The notes: generated by a model not told the origin, from the sequence alone. A stretch of DNA of 64,000 nt from Berberis thunbergii (GCA_003290165.1 QNQO01000801.1:434001-498000), one strand, 5' to 3'; positions 1-37,222 are shown, counted from the first letter of the stretch. Numbers and translations: made by a program.

Positions 1-1708
1 TCTAGGGTTTTTTTTTATGGATTTCATTCACTGTAGTGGAGCTTGAATTTCTTTGTTTATTTTTAAGATATGAAGTGGATCGAATCCTAGTGTTTTACTG
101 GGTTTTTTTATAGTCATTTGAAGTTCCAATGTATATTGAGGAGTATAACCGAAGCTTTGATTGAAAGAATGACAATTAACTGTTAAAGATGTTTAGCTTT
201 GTACTCGACTTACTGAAATTTCATCTTTGTTCAGGAATGACAAGAGTACCTCTTTCTTTTGATTGAGGTAACAAAAACTCTTTTGCTCTGATTTCTTTCT
301 TCTTTTTTGTATGGTTTCTGTGATCGATTTACTAACAAAAATGTTCAGTGGGCTTTAGGAGTTGCACATGTGAAGTGGGTTATTGAGATTCTGACAGAGA
401 AAAATAGTGGGGATGCATGATTGAAGCTGCTTGTTCTATGATTGGATTTTTGTTCTTCTTCTTCTTCATCAACTTTTTATGTATAGAAACTTGGTCGCAA
501 AGCATCTTCATTGTTAGTCTATCATTGGTAAGAATTGATTGATTAGCTGGTTTTAGGAATATTTTGAATGGAGGATGGTATACCTATGACACAATGGGTA
601 ATTCATTGATGCAGGGAGCTATAGTCGGGATGCAACAGATGCAGCTTTAAACGGGTGAGGGATGGTATACCTATGACACAATGGGTAATTCTATTGTTGA
701 TTGTTTTCACTTGTTCGAGTTTGATTGTTGTGTTATGTGGTGCTTTGTGATCCATTTTTGTCAAATTTCCAAGTGTTCTTCACTTACCACTGGTTTTAGA
801 TTGAATGGTTTCTGAGTTTTGTGTTGTGTACTTGAATTTGTTTTTGTTAATTCAGGTTGAGTAGGTGTTAGATTTGATCATTCTTTTGAGAGATAAAATA
901 TGACTGCCTTCATTGAATTGAGTTCAATATTTAATGCTTTTAGAATGAATAGTTTTAAGATTTGATTTCTGAGAATTATGGGAAGCTGGTAAAAGATAAC
1001 TACTTTTCATTGATTGTCTTGTTGGATCTTCCAGTTTTTAATACATTTTAGATCATTGGCCCTGAAGATTGATTGTTGCGTTGTTTGATAATTGAAAACT
1101 CTTGAATTTTTTTTGTTTGATTCCTGTTACATTGTCTGTTATGTATTTTAGGGCCCTAAAATTAATTGTGTTGGATGAGATTCTTCAATTTTGACAGTAC
1201 AATTCTCTGGTTATTTCTTGTAGTCTTAAATGATGGTGACAAAAATGAGTTTCCTTTCGTTGTTTAGCGATGGGCTTTGCAAAAGATTGTGATCAAATAA
1301 ATTGGTTCTGTTTTCATGTCTGAATTAAGGTTGTAATTATATGTTCTTAGGGTCTATTAATTTCAAACTGCTGATTTTTTTCATTCATTTGACATAACAA
1401 ATAAAAATTGTGTTTGTTATGATCTGCAAAATTTTCTTTCAATGAGTCTCGTATAAGTCATAAATGATAGGCGTTGATCTTTCTCTATTCTCTGGGGTTT
1501 ACAAAAACTTACGTGGAAGAGCCTTCTCTGCCGTTGGACCAGTTTAATTTTATTTGAAGAACTGATTAATTTAGTTACCAAACTGCAGAGAATCGTTTGT
1601 ATTCAATTGATTGATAATTTTGTGTTTAAAGATTCTGGACTTGTTTTCATTTGTTGGATTGTTTAATGATCTGTTTGGCTGATAAAATATGAATGAATGT
1701 TTTTGCAG
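1..1708. other. T-rich non-coding, intron-like stretch
   Basis: No convincing coding exon is visible. The base composition (T-rich, long T runs, scattered TTGCAG-like acceptors) resembles plant intron or untranslated leader. The only structured item is a short direct repeat at 573-691. The stretch precedes several gene fragments and may be the inside of a fragment-carrying transposon whose terminus is at 6100; that is inference. Confidence 0.4.
573..691. repeat. 32-bp direct repeat, two copies
   Basis: The 32-bp string at 573-604 (it begins GGATGGTATACC) recurs exactly at 660-691, 87 bp downstream. The copies look identical, so the duplication is recent or the two were homogenised. No function is evident. 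Confidence 0.85.
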
Positions 1709-1794
1709 GAATGGAGATAAACATTGGAATAGCTGTCATCATAAGTGTTGTATTGACCAGTCGAGCCGTCTTTCAGAGGATGAAAAATTATACG
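1709..1794 (+). other. Exon-like piece of unknown gene
   Basis: An 86-nt segment sits between a good acceptor (TTTTTGCAG) and a GT donor and is open in two frames. One frame starts with ATG and gives a hydrophobic, membrane-like stretch; the other is rich in Cys and His. I recognise neither. It may be an orphan captured exon, given the FKBP and CCCH fragments that follow on the same strand. Confidence 0.25.
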
Positions 1795-2371
1795 GTAAAA
1801 TGTGCCTGGAAACATTTGATTGAGTTTGGGTTATAGATTACTTGATAACCATTTAATATAACTGGCTCTTGCCTGATGTAGAACAGTTATTGATATGTAT
1901 GGATTTTTGCATTTTGCAGATCTATGCAGTTTCTATGACAATCTGTATTGTGGTAAGCTATCTGCTATCTTTTGGGTTTAATAAGAATTAGGAAAAATAA
2001 GTTGTTGGGTAATTGGGTTAGGTGATGCTGACGATAAGCCTGGAATGCATTCCAACTTGTATTTCCATTATATCTTCTATCAAATGAACTAAACTAGAAA
2101 ACTAAGAAATTGAAGAAACAATGTGAAATAAGAAATACTTGACAACTAACCTATTCTAAACAATTGACAGGACTTCCGCAAGCTTCTTGAGGATAATCTA
2201 CCGCTCTTGGTAAAGCTAAGAGATTTCATCATTGATTGGGTTCAAGAAGGATTCCTTTCTTTCCCCTGCTTGCTTTTTGGGCTACTGGGTAATCTCAATT
2301 TCATCTTTATCCGTCTTTTTAGTACAAAATTTCTCAATGGTATGTCTCCATTTTGGGGTGTTTGCATTCAG

Positions 2372-2670
2372 GTCATTTCTGTCCTGCATTGTCCAAAGCT
2401 GTGAAAACAATGAAGAAGGGGGAGAAGGTTATTCTCAATGTGAAGTCACAATGTAGGTTGCTTTGCTTTTATTATTTTTCTTCGTCTGCTATCACGAAGT
2501 GAATTTTGTTTGGGTGATGTGCTTGTATTTCGATTGCATTCAGATGGATTCGGGGAGACGGGTAGGCTTGCTTCTGGGGAAGAAGGTGCCGTTCCTCCTA
2601 ATGCTACACTTCTAATAAATCTTGAGTTGGTCTCTTGGAAGTCTGTCACAGAGATAACTCTTGGTAGATA
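2372..2670 (+). pseudogene. FKBP62/ROF-type prolyl isomerase fragment
   Basis: Two adjacent exons of a multi-FK506-binding-domain peptidyl-prolyl isomerase (FKBP62/65 or ROF class, an HSP90 co-chaperone in plants). Exon 2372-2452 encodes HFCPALSKAVKTMKKGEK and the start of the hydrophobic strand after it. A 91-nt intron with GT and CAG borders follows. Exon 2544-2670 encodes YGFGE, then EEGAVPPNATL and LELVSWKSVTEI, and then hits TAA at 2668-2670. These residues are the end of the second FKBP domain in the intact family. The first and third FKBP domains and the TPR region are absent nearby, so this is a two-exon fragment. Because the intron is kept, it arose by DNA-level duplication or capture and not by retroposition. 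It has no recognisable own promoter. Confidence 0.82.
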
Positions 2671-2936
2671 AGGATGCTTGAGAAGGTGGTTTTTTCTTAG
2701 AAACCCTTCCCAATTGCTTCCTTTTTTTTTTTTCTATGATTCAAGTTCTAAGATGATGAAACATAACATAACTACTTTGCTCAAAAAGTGTTTGGATCAA
2801 CCAAGGGGAGAGTTTCTTCTCGTATGATTTAGGTTCTTGTATTCATTTTGCGATTGATTTAGTTATGGCTTTCATTTCAGTGGGAATGTTAAGTTGGTGA
2901 AATCAGAGCAGACATACTCTGTTTTAATACATATAT

Positions 2937-3150
2937 AAAGTTTTGATATACTCTGTTTTAATCTGAATGTACTCTCTGACTGCATCATTTTAGAAACTTG
3001 ATAGTAGACATATATAGTAGTATATATGAAGTAACAGGATGCAGACATATATAGTAGTATCCAGAGCACATAAATACATAATAAAGTTTTGATATACTCT
3101 GTTTTAATCTGAATATACTCTCTGACAGCATCATTTTAGAAACTTGATAG
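2937..3150. repeat. 68-bp direct repeat, two copies
   Basis: Segment 2937-3004 (starts AAAGTTTTGATATACTC) recurs at 3083-3150 with two mismatches. The spacer carries a smaller duplication of ATATATAGTAGTAT at about 3010 and 3047. It looks like local tandem duplication by slippage or unequal exchange. Confidence 0.8.
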
Positions 3151-4770
3151 GGATTATTTAACAATGATTTTCATATCTACATACAAGCTCAAGTCTTTCA
3201 TTGAATCTCTTGATAGGGATTTTCATATTTAACTTGATAGGGATGTTCTAGGTGTATAATTATTTGCAGCCTTGGTTGAATGCCCAATTATGAAACACAC
3301 AATCCATTGGAAGTTTGAGACTACGAGTTTTTCATTGGAATTTTGTGGGATTGATTTGTCTGATAAAAATGATATTCTTAAACCAAAAGATCCGGTGGTT
3401 GTAGTGCCAATCAAGAAGTATAGGGCTGTCAGTCAACTTGGTTTTGGGTTTAGTTGTTGACAGTGGCATTTAGGGAGGCGGCGAGCCTAAAAAAATAGAG
3501 GGATTATTATGGGTGAAAGAAGCAGGGAGGAGGGATTATTCTGTGGTTGTTTTGTTCCCTTCCTTATATCTCAAGGGTTTATCATGGAGTGAAGCAGGGA
3601 CTTCTTTGCAAAGCTGGGATAAAGAATAGCTAGCCTTAGTGAAGCAAGTGCTGAGACTGATGCTTTGGAGGAGGGGCCTCTTGATACGTTCTTGCTCTAT
3701 GATTGGGCCTATAAGAAAGCTGCAGTTGATAATGTTAGAAGGGTGGAAGATGAGAGGGGGTTGGTGGGTCACACTTTAGATGAATTTTGATGAGCCAAAG
3801 ATTGAAAGTTCTTTGGGCTTTTTTGCCGCAGATAAGACACCTTATTTGAGATTAATAGGAGCTATATGGTGCTACAGTTTGAAAAATGATTTTTTCTGTG
3901 GGAATTGGGAAATACCTTGACTGATATATCTTGGTCTGATATACCTTGACTGATATACGTTCATGACATTTACATTAGATGCATTTTACAAGCGTCTTAC
4001 ATCTTGTGCAGCCACATGATGATTCAGTTTTATATTTGAAGCACTGTGCTTGAAGGAAACAATATCTGCCAACATGTTGTGTTACTTGCTGAATTAGAAT
4101 CCATTAATTAGAGAATGTAGATCTCTGGATGCTAATTTTATTGCCTGAATCCTCTCAAATGTGCATGAGATCTGTATTAATTTGAGTTCTTATTCATCTT
4201 CGGTTGGCTCTCTAGTATTCACATCAATTTCATATGTTCGTTGCAGGGCGGTCTTACTGCTACTGATGTTTTCGCTGTTGAGTGGATACAAACTGGTTTC
4301 ATTCACTTTGGGATGACTGTTTCATACTTTGGTTTTGTAAGTGACGGTAATATTCTACTCTTGGTATTAATACCACACCTACTTTATGTAATTTCTTGTT
4401 TTTTTGTTTATGGGAAAATTTAGCATCATAGATGAAAGTACTTTTTAGTGTATATCCTTTTTTTGCTTTGAGTCATTGATATACTTTGTTGATGCTCTAG
4501 TAGTTTTATATTTTCGAATTGCATGCTTTGTAGTATTTCATTTTGTTTGATTTCAATCTCTGAATGGATCTTCTGAAGTTTTCCAGTTCTCTAGACTGGT
4601 ATATTATTTGATATTGTCTTGTAATTCCATCTTCAAACTTGACTTGATTGAACTAGCATATTTACACCAGTTTTGGGAATGTTTTAGGTGAAGAAATTTC
4701 GGTCAGAAAAGCCAGGAACTGCCCTCTTCACCGAAGATGTTGTAGTGTGGCTTAGTTTGTTTATTTATTA
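3151..4770 (+). other. Unrecognised exon-like pieces
   Basis: Three open segments have plausible splice borders but no family I can name. The first is 3271-3460, preceded by TTTGCAG and ending in a TGA. The second is about 3627-3789, a short ORF ending TGA. The third is 4247-4336, exactly 30 open codons between TTGCAG and GTAAGTG. They share the strand of the FKBP and CCCH fragments around them. Each could be a captured exon or chance. Confidence 0.25.
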
Positions 4771-5519
4771 TTGCAGGAAGGTGAAACCTTGCCTTCTCCG
4801 AAGAGCACGACAGCTGTTAGTGGTCAGCTTTCAATTGATAAAACTACTGTTAAACAGGAAACACAAGTTCAACAGAAACCTTTGAAAGTGGAACCTTGTG
4901 ATTGTGGAAGCTGTGATGAGAGTGCCTTTGTGTCTGGTATTTGTTTTCAAGGGCAGAAGCAAAATTGTAGCTTGGAGGAATTACAGCATAGTGGGAACAA
5001 TGTGAGTTTAGAACCAAATTCAATGATTACTAGTTCAGCTTGCTCGGAGAAGGCTGGCTGGCCTGAGGCAGTGGTTGGCGCATCAAAATATTGGAAGGCA
5101 GCTCCGAAGTTGAATGATGGGGAGGGCGATATGAGCCATCACCTCCGGCAGGACATGCTGCTGTAGCTAGTTTTGGTGCCTCAGCAACTGCGAAGATCAG
5201 TGTGGATGCGTCACTGGCTGGAGCAATAATAGGGAAAGGTGGTGTGAACTCGAAGCAGATATGTCGTGTAACAGGTGCTAAGCTTTCAGTTAGAGAGCAC
5301 GAATCAGATCCTAACCTGAAGAACATTGAGCTCGAAGGCACCTTTGATCAGATCAAGCAAGCAGGCGGAATGGTTCGGGAGCTAATTGTGAATATTGGTG
5401 CAGCCGCTGGGAATGCAAAGAGTCATGCGGCTCCAGCCCCAGTGCATTCAGCAAATAACTTCAAGACAAAGATGTGCGAGAAGTTTGCCAAGGCCCACTA
5501 CAACACAAGTACATATTAA
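4771..5519 (+). pseudogene. KH-domain CCCH zinc-finger protein fragment (C3H14-like)
   Basis: From about 5119 the translation reads GGRYEPSPPAGHAAVASFG, then SATAKISVDASLAGAIIGKG, VNSKQICRVTGAKLSVRE and SDPNLKNIELEGTFDQIKQA. This is the KH RNA-binding domain, with its GKGG-type loop, of plant CCCH proteins that carry a central KH domain and bind mRNA. The family continues after NFKTK with a third CCCH finger. Here NFKTKMCEKFAKA runs into unrelated residues and a stop at 5517-5519, so that finger is broken after its first Cys. Upstream residues 4771-5118 are open in a different frame and are not recognised (Cys-rich, PCDCGSCDESAF). The first two CCCH fingers are missing. It is therefore a chimeric, truncated copy with no possibility of the full protein. 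A CACTA terminus lies 0.6 kb downstream. Confidence 0.8.
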
Positions 5520-5661
5520 TAGCATTTAACCATAGTGTAAATCTTGTAAAATTTCGCTGGAACTTGTAAAATCTTGTACAATTTCTCTTGAACTTGTAAA
5601 ATCTTGTACAATTTCTCTTGAACTTGTTCAAATTGTTTAGCTTCTATGGTTAAAGAAATTA

Positions 5662-5704
5662 GTGTTATAATAGCGTTTATGAAGTTTCAAATTGATAGCA
5701 AATG

Positions 5705-5741
<37 letters not shown>

Positions 5742-6100
5742 CTGTGTATACCTACCATAGCGGTTTTAAAACGCTATAGTAGAGTATTCAATAGCGGTTT
5801 TTAGTCTTCGATAGCGGTTTTTAACTGCTATGTATAGTTTACTATAGCGGTTTTCAAACGCTATAGTAGAGTATTCCATAGCTGTTTTACAGTCTTCGAT
5901 AGCGTTTTTAAACCGCTATGTATAGTCTACGATAGCGTTTTTTAACCGCTATAAATAGTCTACCTACCATAGCGGTTTAAAAACGCTATGATAGCCCGTG
6001 TTTCTTTTATAGCTTGGGCTGTCATAGCGGTTACTAAACCGCTATAGTAGGATACCATAGCGGTTTTGAAACGCTATTGATGAGACTTTTTCTTGTAGTG
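5662..6100 (-). mobile_element. CACTA-type terminus with palindromic subterminal repeats (copy A)
   Basis: The segment is an array of short inverted units of the type TAGCGGTTTTAAAACGCTA spaced by about 20-35 bp, ending exactly in TTTTTCTTGTAGTG (6087-6100). That is the reverse complement of CACTACAAGAAAAA, a classic CACTA (En/Spm) terminal inverted repeat. The reverse complement of 5740-6100 matches 53827-54175 almost base for base, so both belong to one family in opposite orientation. No opposite terminus is seen within 600 bp to the left; a 34-bp A run (about 5706-5739) interrupts the array. The element body therefore probably extends leftwards over the gene fragments, or the left end is lost. 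Confidence 0.75.
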
Positions 6101-7440
6101 TCCCGATTAATGCATTTGAATTACCATTGGGCATTCTAGTTTATGAATTTAGCCTTATTGTGCCACTTTATGCATAATTTGAGATTTGTACTTGAATTCC
6201 TACAAAATGTACAAAATACACGTAATGAGATATTTTTATTTGATAATTGGACTTAACAATTGTATATTTGGGAATGTAAAATCGATGTTTTGGGTGTTTA
6301 TCAGTAGCTATATGAAACTTATATATATTATACAAGGAACATAATATCCAAGGTAGCTTTATATATATATATATATATAAAGCTGCCTTGGATAGAATTG
6401 GAGCTCTTTAGTATTATGTTCCTTGTGTAAAACACAATTTGAATATCGACTCAATCAAGTCAATATCCAATCAATGTTTTTAAAATTTCAAGGAATATCA
6501 CTCCCATAGGATCCACACGTATCCTGAAGCAGACTCAAAATGCGAATCATGAGAAAGTATCTACTACATATGTAATTACAACATTTTATGGGCACTTTTA
6601 AGACCACGTGTCTTGAAAAATAATCATTACTCATAATAGGCATCTATTATATTATCTTAGAGATATGTCTTCTTCTATGTTTATCCTTTTTTTCTAGAGG
6701 ATAGGGTTTTTTTTCATATTTAAAAGGTCGGGTAAAGTCTTTTTTATTTATTTATTTATTTTATTTTTTGTTACTCTTAAAGAAAAGGGAATGTATATTA
6801 CCACCAACCCTTTTATCACACCCCACATAAATAATCTTTAGTTGTTTTTTAATCACAATAACACCACAAAGTCGTAACTTAGGTCAACTATTAGGTTTTT
6901 TTTCTTGGCAAGTTTCTTATTCTTCAACTTCCCATGCAAATCAATGAAGCTTAATTAGATAAATAGATCAACAATATTGAAATGAAACTGTAGATTTTCC
7001 GCATCAAATAAATTACATCAAACATCTCTCAGTTACATGCTAAGCTCCATTATGTAATTAATTATTGCCAAGCTTTTGATACATTCGAAACACAATAATT
7101 GCTTGAAATAAAAATGTTTGACATTTGAGCTTGAGCGAACCACCACCATCTCGTCCTTTTCGTTTTAGCTTACTCATATTTTTCTAAGTTTTCTTCAGTG
7201 AAAGGGATAGGTCCAGTGACATTGTTAGATGATTTGTTAAGATTTTACATGAAAACTGTTTTTTTTTGTTTTTTTATTTTATGTTATCTCTTTCATCGAA
7301 TGTTGAAGAATATGAAATTCGTGTTGAAGTAAATAAACATCAATGGAAGAAAAATAACCTGTAATGAAGCAAAAAGCCAATGGAGTACCAACTCAATGGT
7401 ATGCCTATGACGGATGAAATCACATGTTCAACGTTCGAAC
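6101..7440. other. AT-rich intergenic DNA
   Basis: No gene, RNA or recognisable transposon coding sequence is visible. The only clear structure is a fold-back around a TA microsatellite (6331-6429), given separately. Confidence 0.5.
6331..6429. repeat. Fold-back with TA-repeat loop
   Basis: The left arm contains CAAGGAACATAATA and CCAAGGTAGCTTTA. The right arm contains their near-complements TAAAGCTGCCTTGG and TATTATGTTCCTTG. The centre is a (TA)n microsatellite of about 20 bp. The whole can fold as a roughly 100-nt hairpin with a bulge in the right arm. It may be a small MITE or just an inverted duplication around a TA tract. Confidence 0.65.
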
Positions 7441-7442
7441 CC

Positions 7443-7556
7443 TACCATTGACATTTTTGGTGGAAAGGGTTAAGGGATTATCATCATCATCATCATCATC
7501 ATCAAAACTCATTCCCAAGATTTTCGGGGTTGGCTACATGGATTTTGGTGGGAGGG
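7443..7556 (-). mobile_element. 3' end of a LINE, (TGA)n tail
   Basis: On the minus strand this reads CCATGTAGCCAACCCCGAAA, then GGGAATGAGTTTTGATGATG and more ATG units. The same tail, diverged, is at about 17195-17262 on the + strand, where a readable LINE C-terminal peptide precedes it. The ATC/TGA microsatellite is the characteristic 3' tail of this plant non-LTR family. Only the end is present, a typical 5'-truncated insertion. Confidence 0.6.
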
Positions 7557-7677
7557 GTCAAGGAATTATAAAAATAATAATTGACTAAATTAAATTATGA
7601 TTTTATGGTGTTTTTGGATAAAAACCAACTAATGATTATTTACGAAAGAGACGTAATAAAAAAGACTAAGGCATTTG

Positions 7678-8196
7678 CTAAATGACACCACCATCTAATG
7701 AATGACACCACCACCTACTGAATGACACCACCAATATAAACAAAAACCTACTACTTCTCTTTTCCTTTATCCCTCTCTTCCTCTCTCTCAATTTCTTCTC
7801 CATCAATCACCACCACCACCACCACCCTGCCATTACCACTTTTCCTCATCCCCTTCACCACCACTACCCTCCACCGACGCTGCTCTTCATCCATTCTTCT
7901 TCTTCTTCTTCTTCTCCATCAATCACCACCACCACCATCCCACCTCTCATCCTCCCATCTTCTTATTCTTCTCCTCCTCCCCTCACTTCTTATTCTGTTA
8001 TACTCTTTTTCTATTTCTTTTCCATCACGCACCACCCCTCATTGTTGGCCGATGGTGGCAAGGTGTGGTGGGGTGGGCCGGGTAGTGTTGCTCCAGTGAA
8101 GAGAAAAGAGAAGGTGAGGGTGGTGGTGTCTTTCAGTAGATCCAAACAAAAAAAAGGATGATGATATTCTTCAACAAAAGTGACGGTGTCATTTAG
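7678..8196. mobile_element. MITE-like element in the CNOT11 promoter
   Basis: A 12-bp perfect inverted pair, CTAAATGACACC (7678-7689) and GGTGTCATTTAG (8185-8196), brackets about 520 bp rich in CCACCA, CTTCTT and TC tracts. Outside the 12-mers the similarity continues imperfectly (AAGGCATTTGC versus AAAGCCT). Two extra AATGACACCACC units follow the left end. A related purine-rich/GGTGGTGTC segment in opposite orientation is at about 47900-48290. The right end lies about 215 bp before the CNOT11 start codon, so it forms part of the promoter region. Target duplication was not identified. Confidence 0.5.
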
Positions 8197-8212
8197 TCTC
8201 TGCCAAAGCCTA

Positions 8213-8411
8213 AATGTAATATACACTTCGAAGAAAAAGATCAATTTGGGTAGAGGGGCACAACCGGAATTTTAATTTAATTATTTTCTATCCTAATGCT
8301 ACAAGTTTCCTCGTCCCTCCCCTTTATTTTACACCAATTTCTACAAATCGCGTGCCAGCTCTTCCATCCTCCCTCCCTCTCAAATCCCAAATCTCTCTCT
8401 TATCCAACACC
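8213..8411 (+). promoter_or_regulatory. CNOT11 proximal promoter and 5' leader
   Basis: The 200 bp before the start codon turn into a pyrimidine-rich, ATG-free leader (CTCCCTCCCTCTC, CTCTCTCTTATCC), as usual for plant housekeeping genes. No strong TATA box is seen; TTTATTTTA at about 8323 is the best candidate. An upstream GTG in the same frame at 8352 is not a likely plant start, whereas ATG at 8412 begins the conserved protein. Confidence 0.45.
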
Positions 8412-34404
<25,993 letters not shown>

Positions 34405-34900
34405 AAAAATGTCTTCATGTTAATGTCTTTGTTATTGTAATAAAATTCTTGCTAAACCTTTCCATTTCGCGTACAAAATTCTTTATTATTATTTTATATA
34501 AGGCATTGAGCACTTTTTATTATTGTTCATTTGATGTTCTAATTAGGTTTGTGTTCCAGCATTCCAGAATTTACAATAATGCAGTCACCAAATTGGAAAA
34601 CTGGAAAGGTAAAGAGAGAAAGTTACTTCGATGTGGAACCCATTATATTTCTTATATAACAAAAGCATCATTATCATTTGCTTTCGGACTTTTTAACTTC
34701 TCCGGGCAAAGGTTACTCTGCATTTGTACACTACATTTGGTGCTGCAGTTTCAACCCCATGAGCCTGAGTTCATTGTTTGGTGCTCTTTCATGTTTGCTA
34801 ATTAGAGAAGTCAGTACTGACTGAAAACAAAATCTGTTGTACAATTATGTTTGTGTTTTAAATTTGTTATATTCATCAATCAAATGTAGAAAAGTGCAAG
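34405..34900 (+). promoter_or_regulatory. CNOT11 3' untranslated and polyadenylation region
   Basis: AATAAA at 34439-34444 lies 35 nt after the stop codon, followed by T-rich sequence. Further TTGTAA/TTTGTA elements at about 34830-34870 could serve a more distal site. A 134-codon open frame across this region has no recognisable content and overlaps the UTR. Confidence 0.5.
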
Positions 34901-35847
34901 AATTCGAAATACAAACATTTTCTCTTTATTTGATATCTTGCTTTGTGGAACCATCTTTGACGGCCTAACAGCCGAAGGAAGTTGTTAATTTAGCGTTGAA
35001 TCCACCTGTGACTTTATGTTCATAATCAGAGTGGCTGTTGGATGAAGCCATAGTTTTAGTTGAAGGCAAGTTTATTCTTTTGATTGTTCTTGGCAGGTAA
35101 ACGTTTGGTAGCAAAACCTTGGCTCCATTTCTTAATAAATTAAGACAATCCATTCACACCTGAAATGAAAACCAAAACAGCTGGTACTAGCAGAGTACTG
35201 ATGAACAGCGTAACTGAGCGTCTTAAAGGTTTCAAATTATTGGGAAGGAAGCAAACAGATATTTTTTTCTCATTCAGCCTCGCGGAAGTTCTTGCAAGTG
35301 GAGGTTATTTAGCAGGGCCATAAGATAATGGCAGTAGGATACCTTATAAAACAGAACAACTTTCCCTTTTCTATTTTCGATGTGTGGAATTGATAATGTA
35401 ATCCCATTGTCGCCCAAAACTCATGCCTTCTACATTTGCATGTCTCCTTTTAAGAGTAAAGCCATCGTCTTTGTGATATTACTACAAGAGTTTTTTTCTT
35501 GATCTTTCTATTGCGATTTAGTGGTAGCAATTTGACAAAACACCATGGCCCAAAACAAATTATCTAATCACGTTCCTTTATTGCAGAGTAGTTGACATGA
35601 TTCAACCAGCTTAACTTGTGAGAATAAATATTGTCTTTAAACATTTTCAATGTATTATAAGGGTAACATTTTCAAAATTTATTTATAAAGTTAATATTTA
35701 CTTGTATTAGCTATCCACATTAATTGATTCTATTTTTATTGTTGATTTTTTTTTTAGATTCTACTCAAAATGAGCATATGTTGGCTTTATGGATGCTACA
35801 AGTCTTTCACAATCTAAACTACATAATGAAAGAAACTTTAACGAGCA
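34901..35847. other. Intergenic, one tiny minus-strand ORF
   Basis: Minus-strand ORF 35153-34965 (62 codons) includes MASSNSHSDYEHKVTGGF from an internal ATG. I do not recognise it and it has no signal peptide or known peptide-hormone motif. Otherwise AT-rich DNA. Confidence 0.3.
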
Positions 35848-36275
35848 ACCATACCTTCAACCTGATTTTCTATTCCCTATTTTGCCCTCCCAAAATCTTA
35901 ATAATTACAATAAAAAATAAAAGACTAATGAACAGTAAGCAGGGGTAGTTTTGTAAGTCCGTCATTATTTGAATTTTCAAAACTACCCACAGATCCAACA
36001 ATTGATATTAATCTGATCCCACCACGTGATCTTCTTCCACAGAGACCCTCTCTCACTCTCTCTGTAATATTTCCAAAAATAAAACCCCTAACCATCCTTG
36101 GATCAAGTTTTCTTTTCTTCCTCACAAACCCTCTCTTACTTCCTCTTATCTATTTGTAATTTCTCATCCTCTTCTCTCTTCTCTCAAAGCCTCTCTCATT
36201 ATTTATCTGTAATCTTTCCCCTCTGCTTCTTCTCTCCCACTACCAGCATCCCTTCCTCTTCCTCACTTAATCGTT
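35848..36275 (+). repeat. Interspersed repeat R, intact copy
   Basis: About 430 bp with CCAAAATCTTAATAATTACA, then TTGTAAGTCCGTCATTATTT, then TC-rich sequence ending in CTCAAAGCCTCTCTCATT and TTATCTGTAATCTTTCCC. A second copy begins at about 36850 and is cut by the gypsy element at 37222, resuming at 47752. Its superfamily is unknown (no clear TIR). Confidence 0.75.
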
Positions 36276-36849
36276 TTTCGCCTTCCCCTTCTCATTCAAT
36301 CCAAGAACCCACAAGAAAACTCTAATTCCTTCAATTGTTTGCTTTGTTCCATCGTCATCATCTATAAATCAATCCATCGTTGAGAAAATAAATTTAAACA
36401 TATCTCAGTGGTAGTGGTGGTTGGTTAGGCGAATCGGAGAGAGGGCGAAGGGGGTACTCGTTGGTGTTGTCTACAAAAAGAGTAACAAGGAAAGAGTATG
36501 GTGGAATGACGAAGATGATGTGTGTTGTGTTTTCATGGAGATATTCTTGAACACCAAGTTTTTCATAACTTACTAGATACACCCCCACCCCCACACAAAA
36601 ACAACCTAAATTTTATAAACAATTTCAACTCTTCAAATTACGGTTGTTCAAAATCCCATTGAATATCATAACCAATAATATCTAAATTTTCTAATAATAA
36701 GATATAAAGAAAACATAACTCTTCATTATCTTCTTCTTTATGTTGGATTTTCAAAACTGATTTAATTTTATATTAAATTCTTAAAAGGTAAAACATTGAA
36801 TATACGCGCACGTAGTGTTAATTAATGGACTATTATTACGCTTGAAGCC

Positions 36850-37222
36850 TTATGAACAATGTCATGTCTTCAACCAGATTTTCTCTTCCCCATTTTACCA
36901 TTCCAAAATCTTAATAATTACAATTAAAATAAAAGGACGAATGAACAGTGATCAGGGGTAGTATTGTAAGTCCGTCATTATTTGAATTTTCAAAACTGCC
37001 CACAAATCCAACGATTGATATTAATTTGATCCCATCAGGTGATCTTTGTCCTCATAGACCCTTTCTTACTTTCTCCATAATCTCTCATCCTCTATTCTAA
37101 ACATCAGGAACCCCAAACCATCTTTGAATCGAGTTTTATCTTCTACCTCACAAACTGGCTCACTCACTCTCTTTATTTGTAATTTCTCCTCTTCTTCTAC
37201 GTTTCTTTTATCTCAAACCCCA
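36850..37222 (+). repeat. Interspersed repeat R, left half of split copy
   Basis: Matches 35848-36195 with roughly 80-85 percent identity by eye, then stops at CTCAAACCCCA. The continuation (CCCCCTTTCATTCGTTATCT) is found at 47752-47840, on the far side of the LTR element. This defines the pre-insertion site. Confidence 0.75.

Noticed and set aside
8352..8411. Upstream extension of the CNOT11 frame to 8352
   Set aside because: The first codon there is GTG. The conserved protein begins at ATG 8412 and the intervening sequence is a typical pyrimidine-rich leader.
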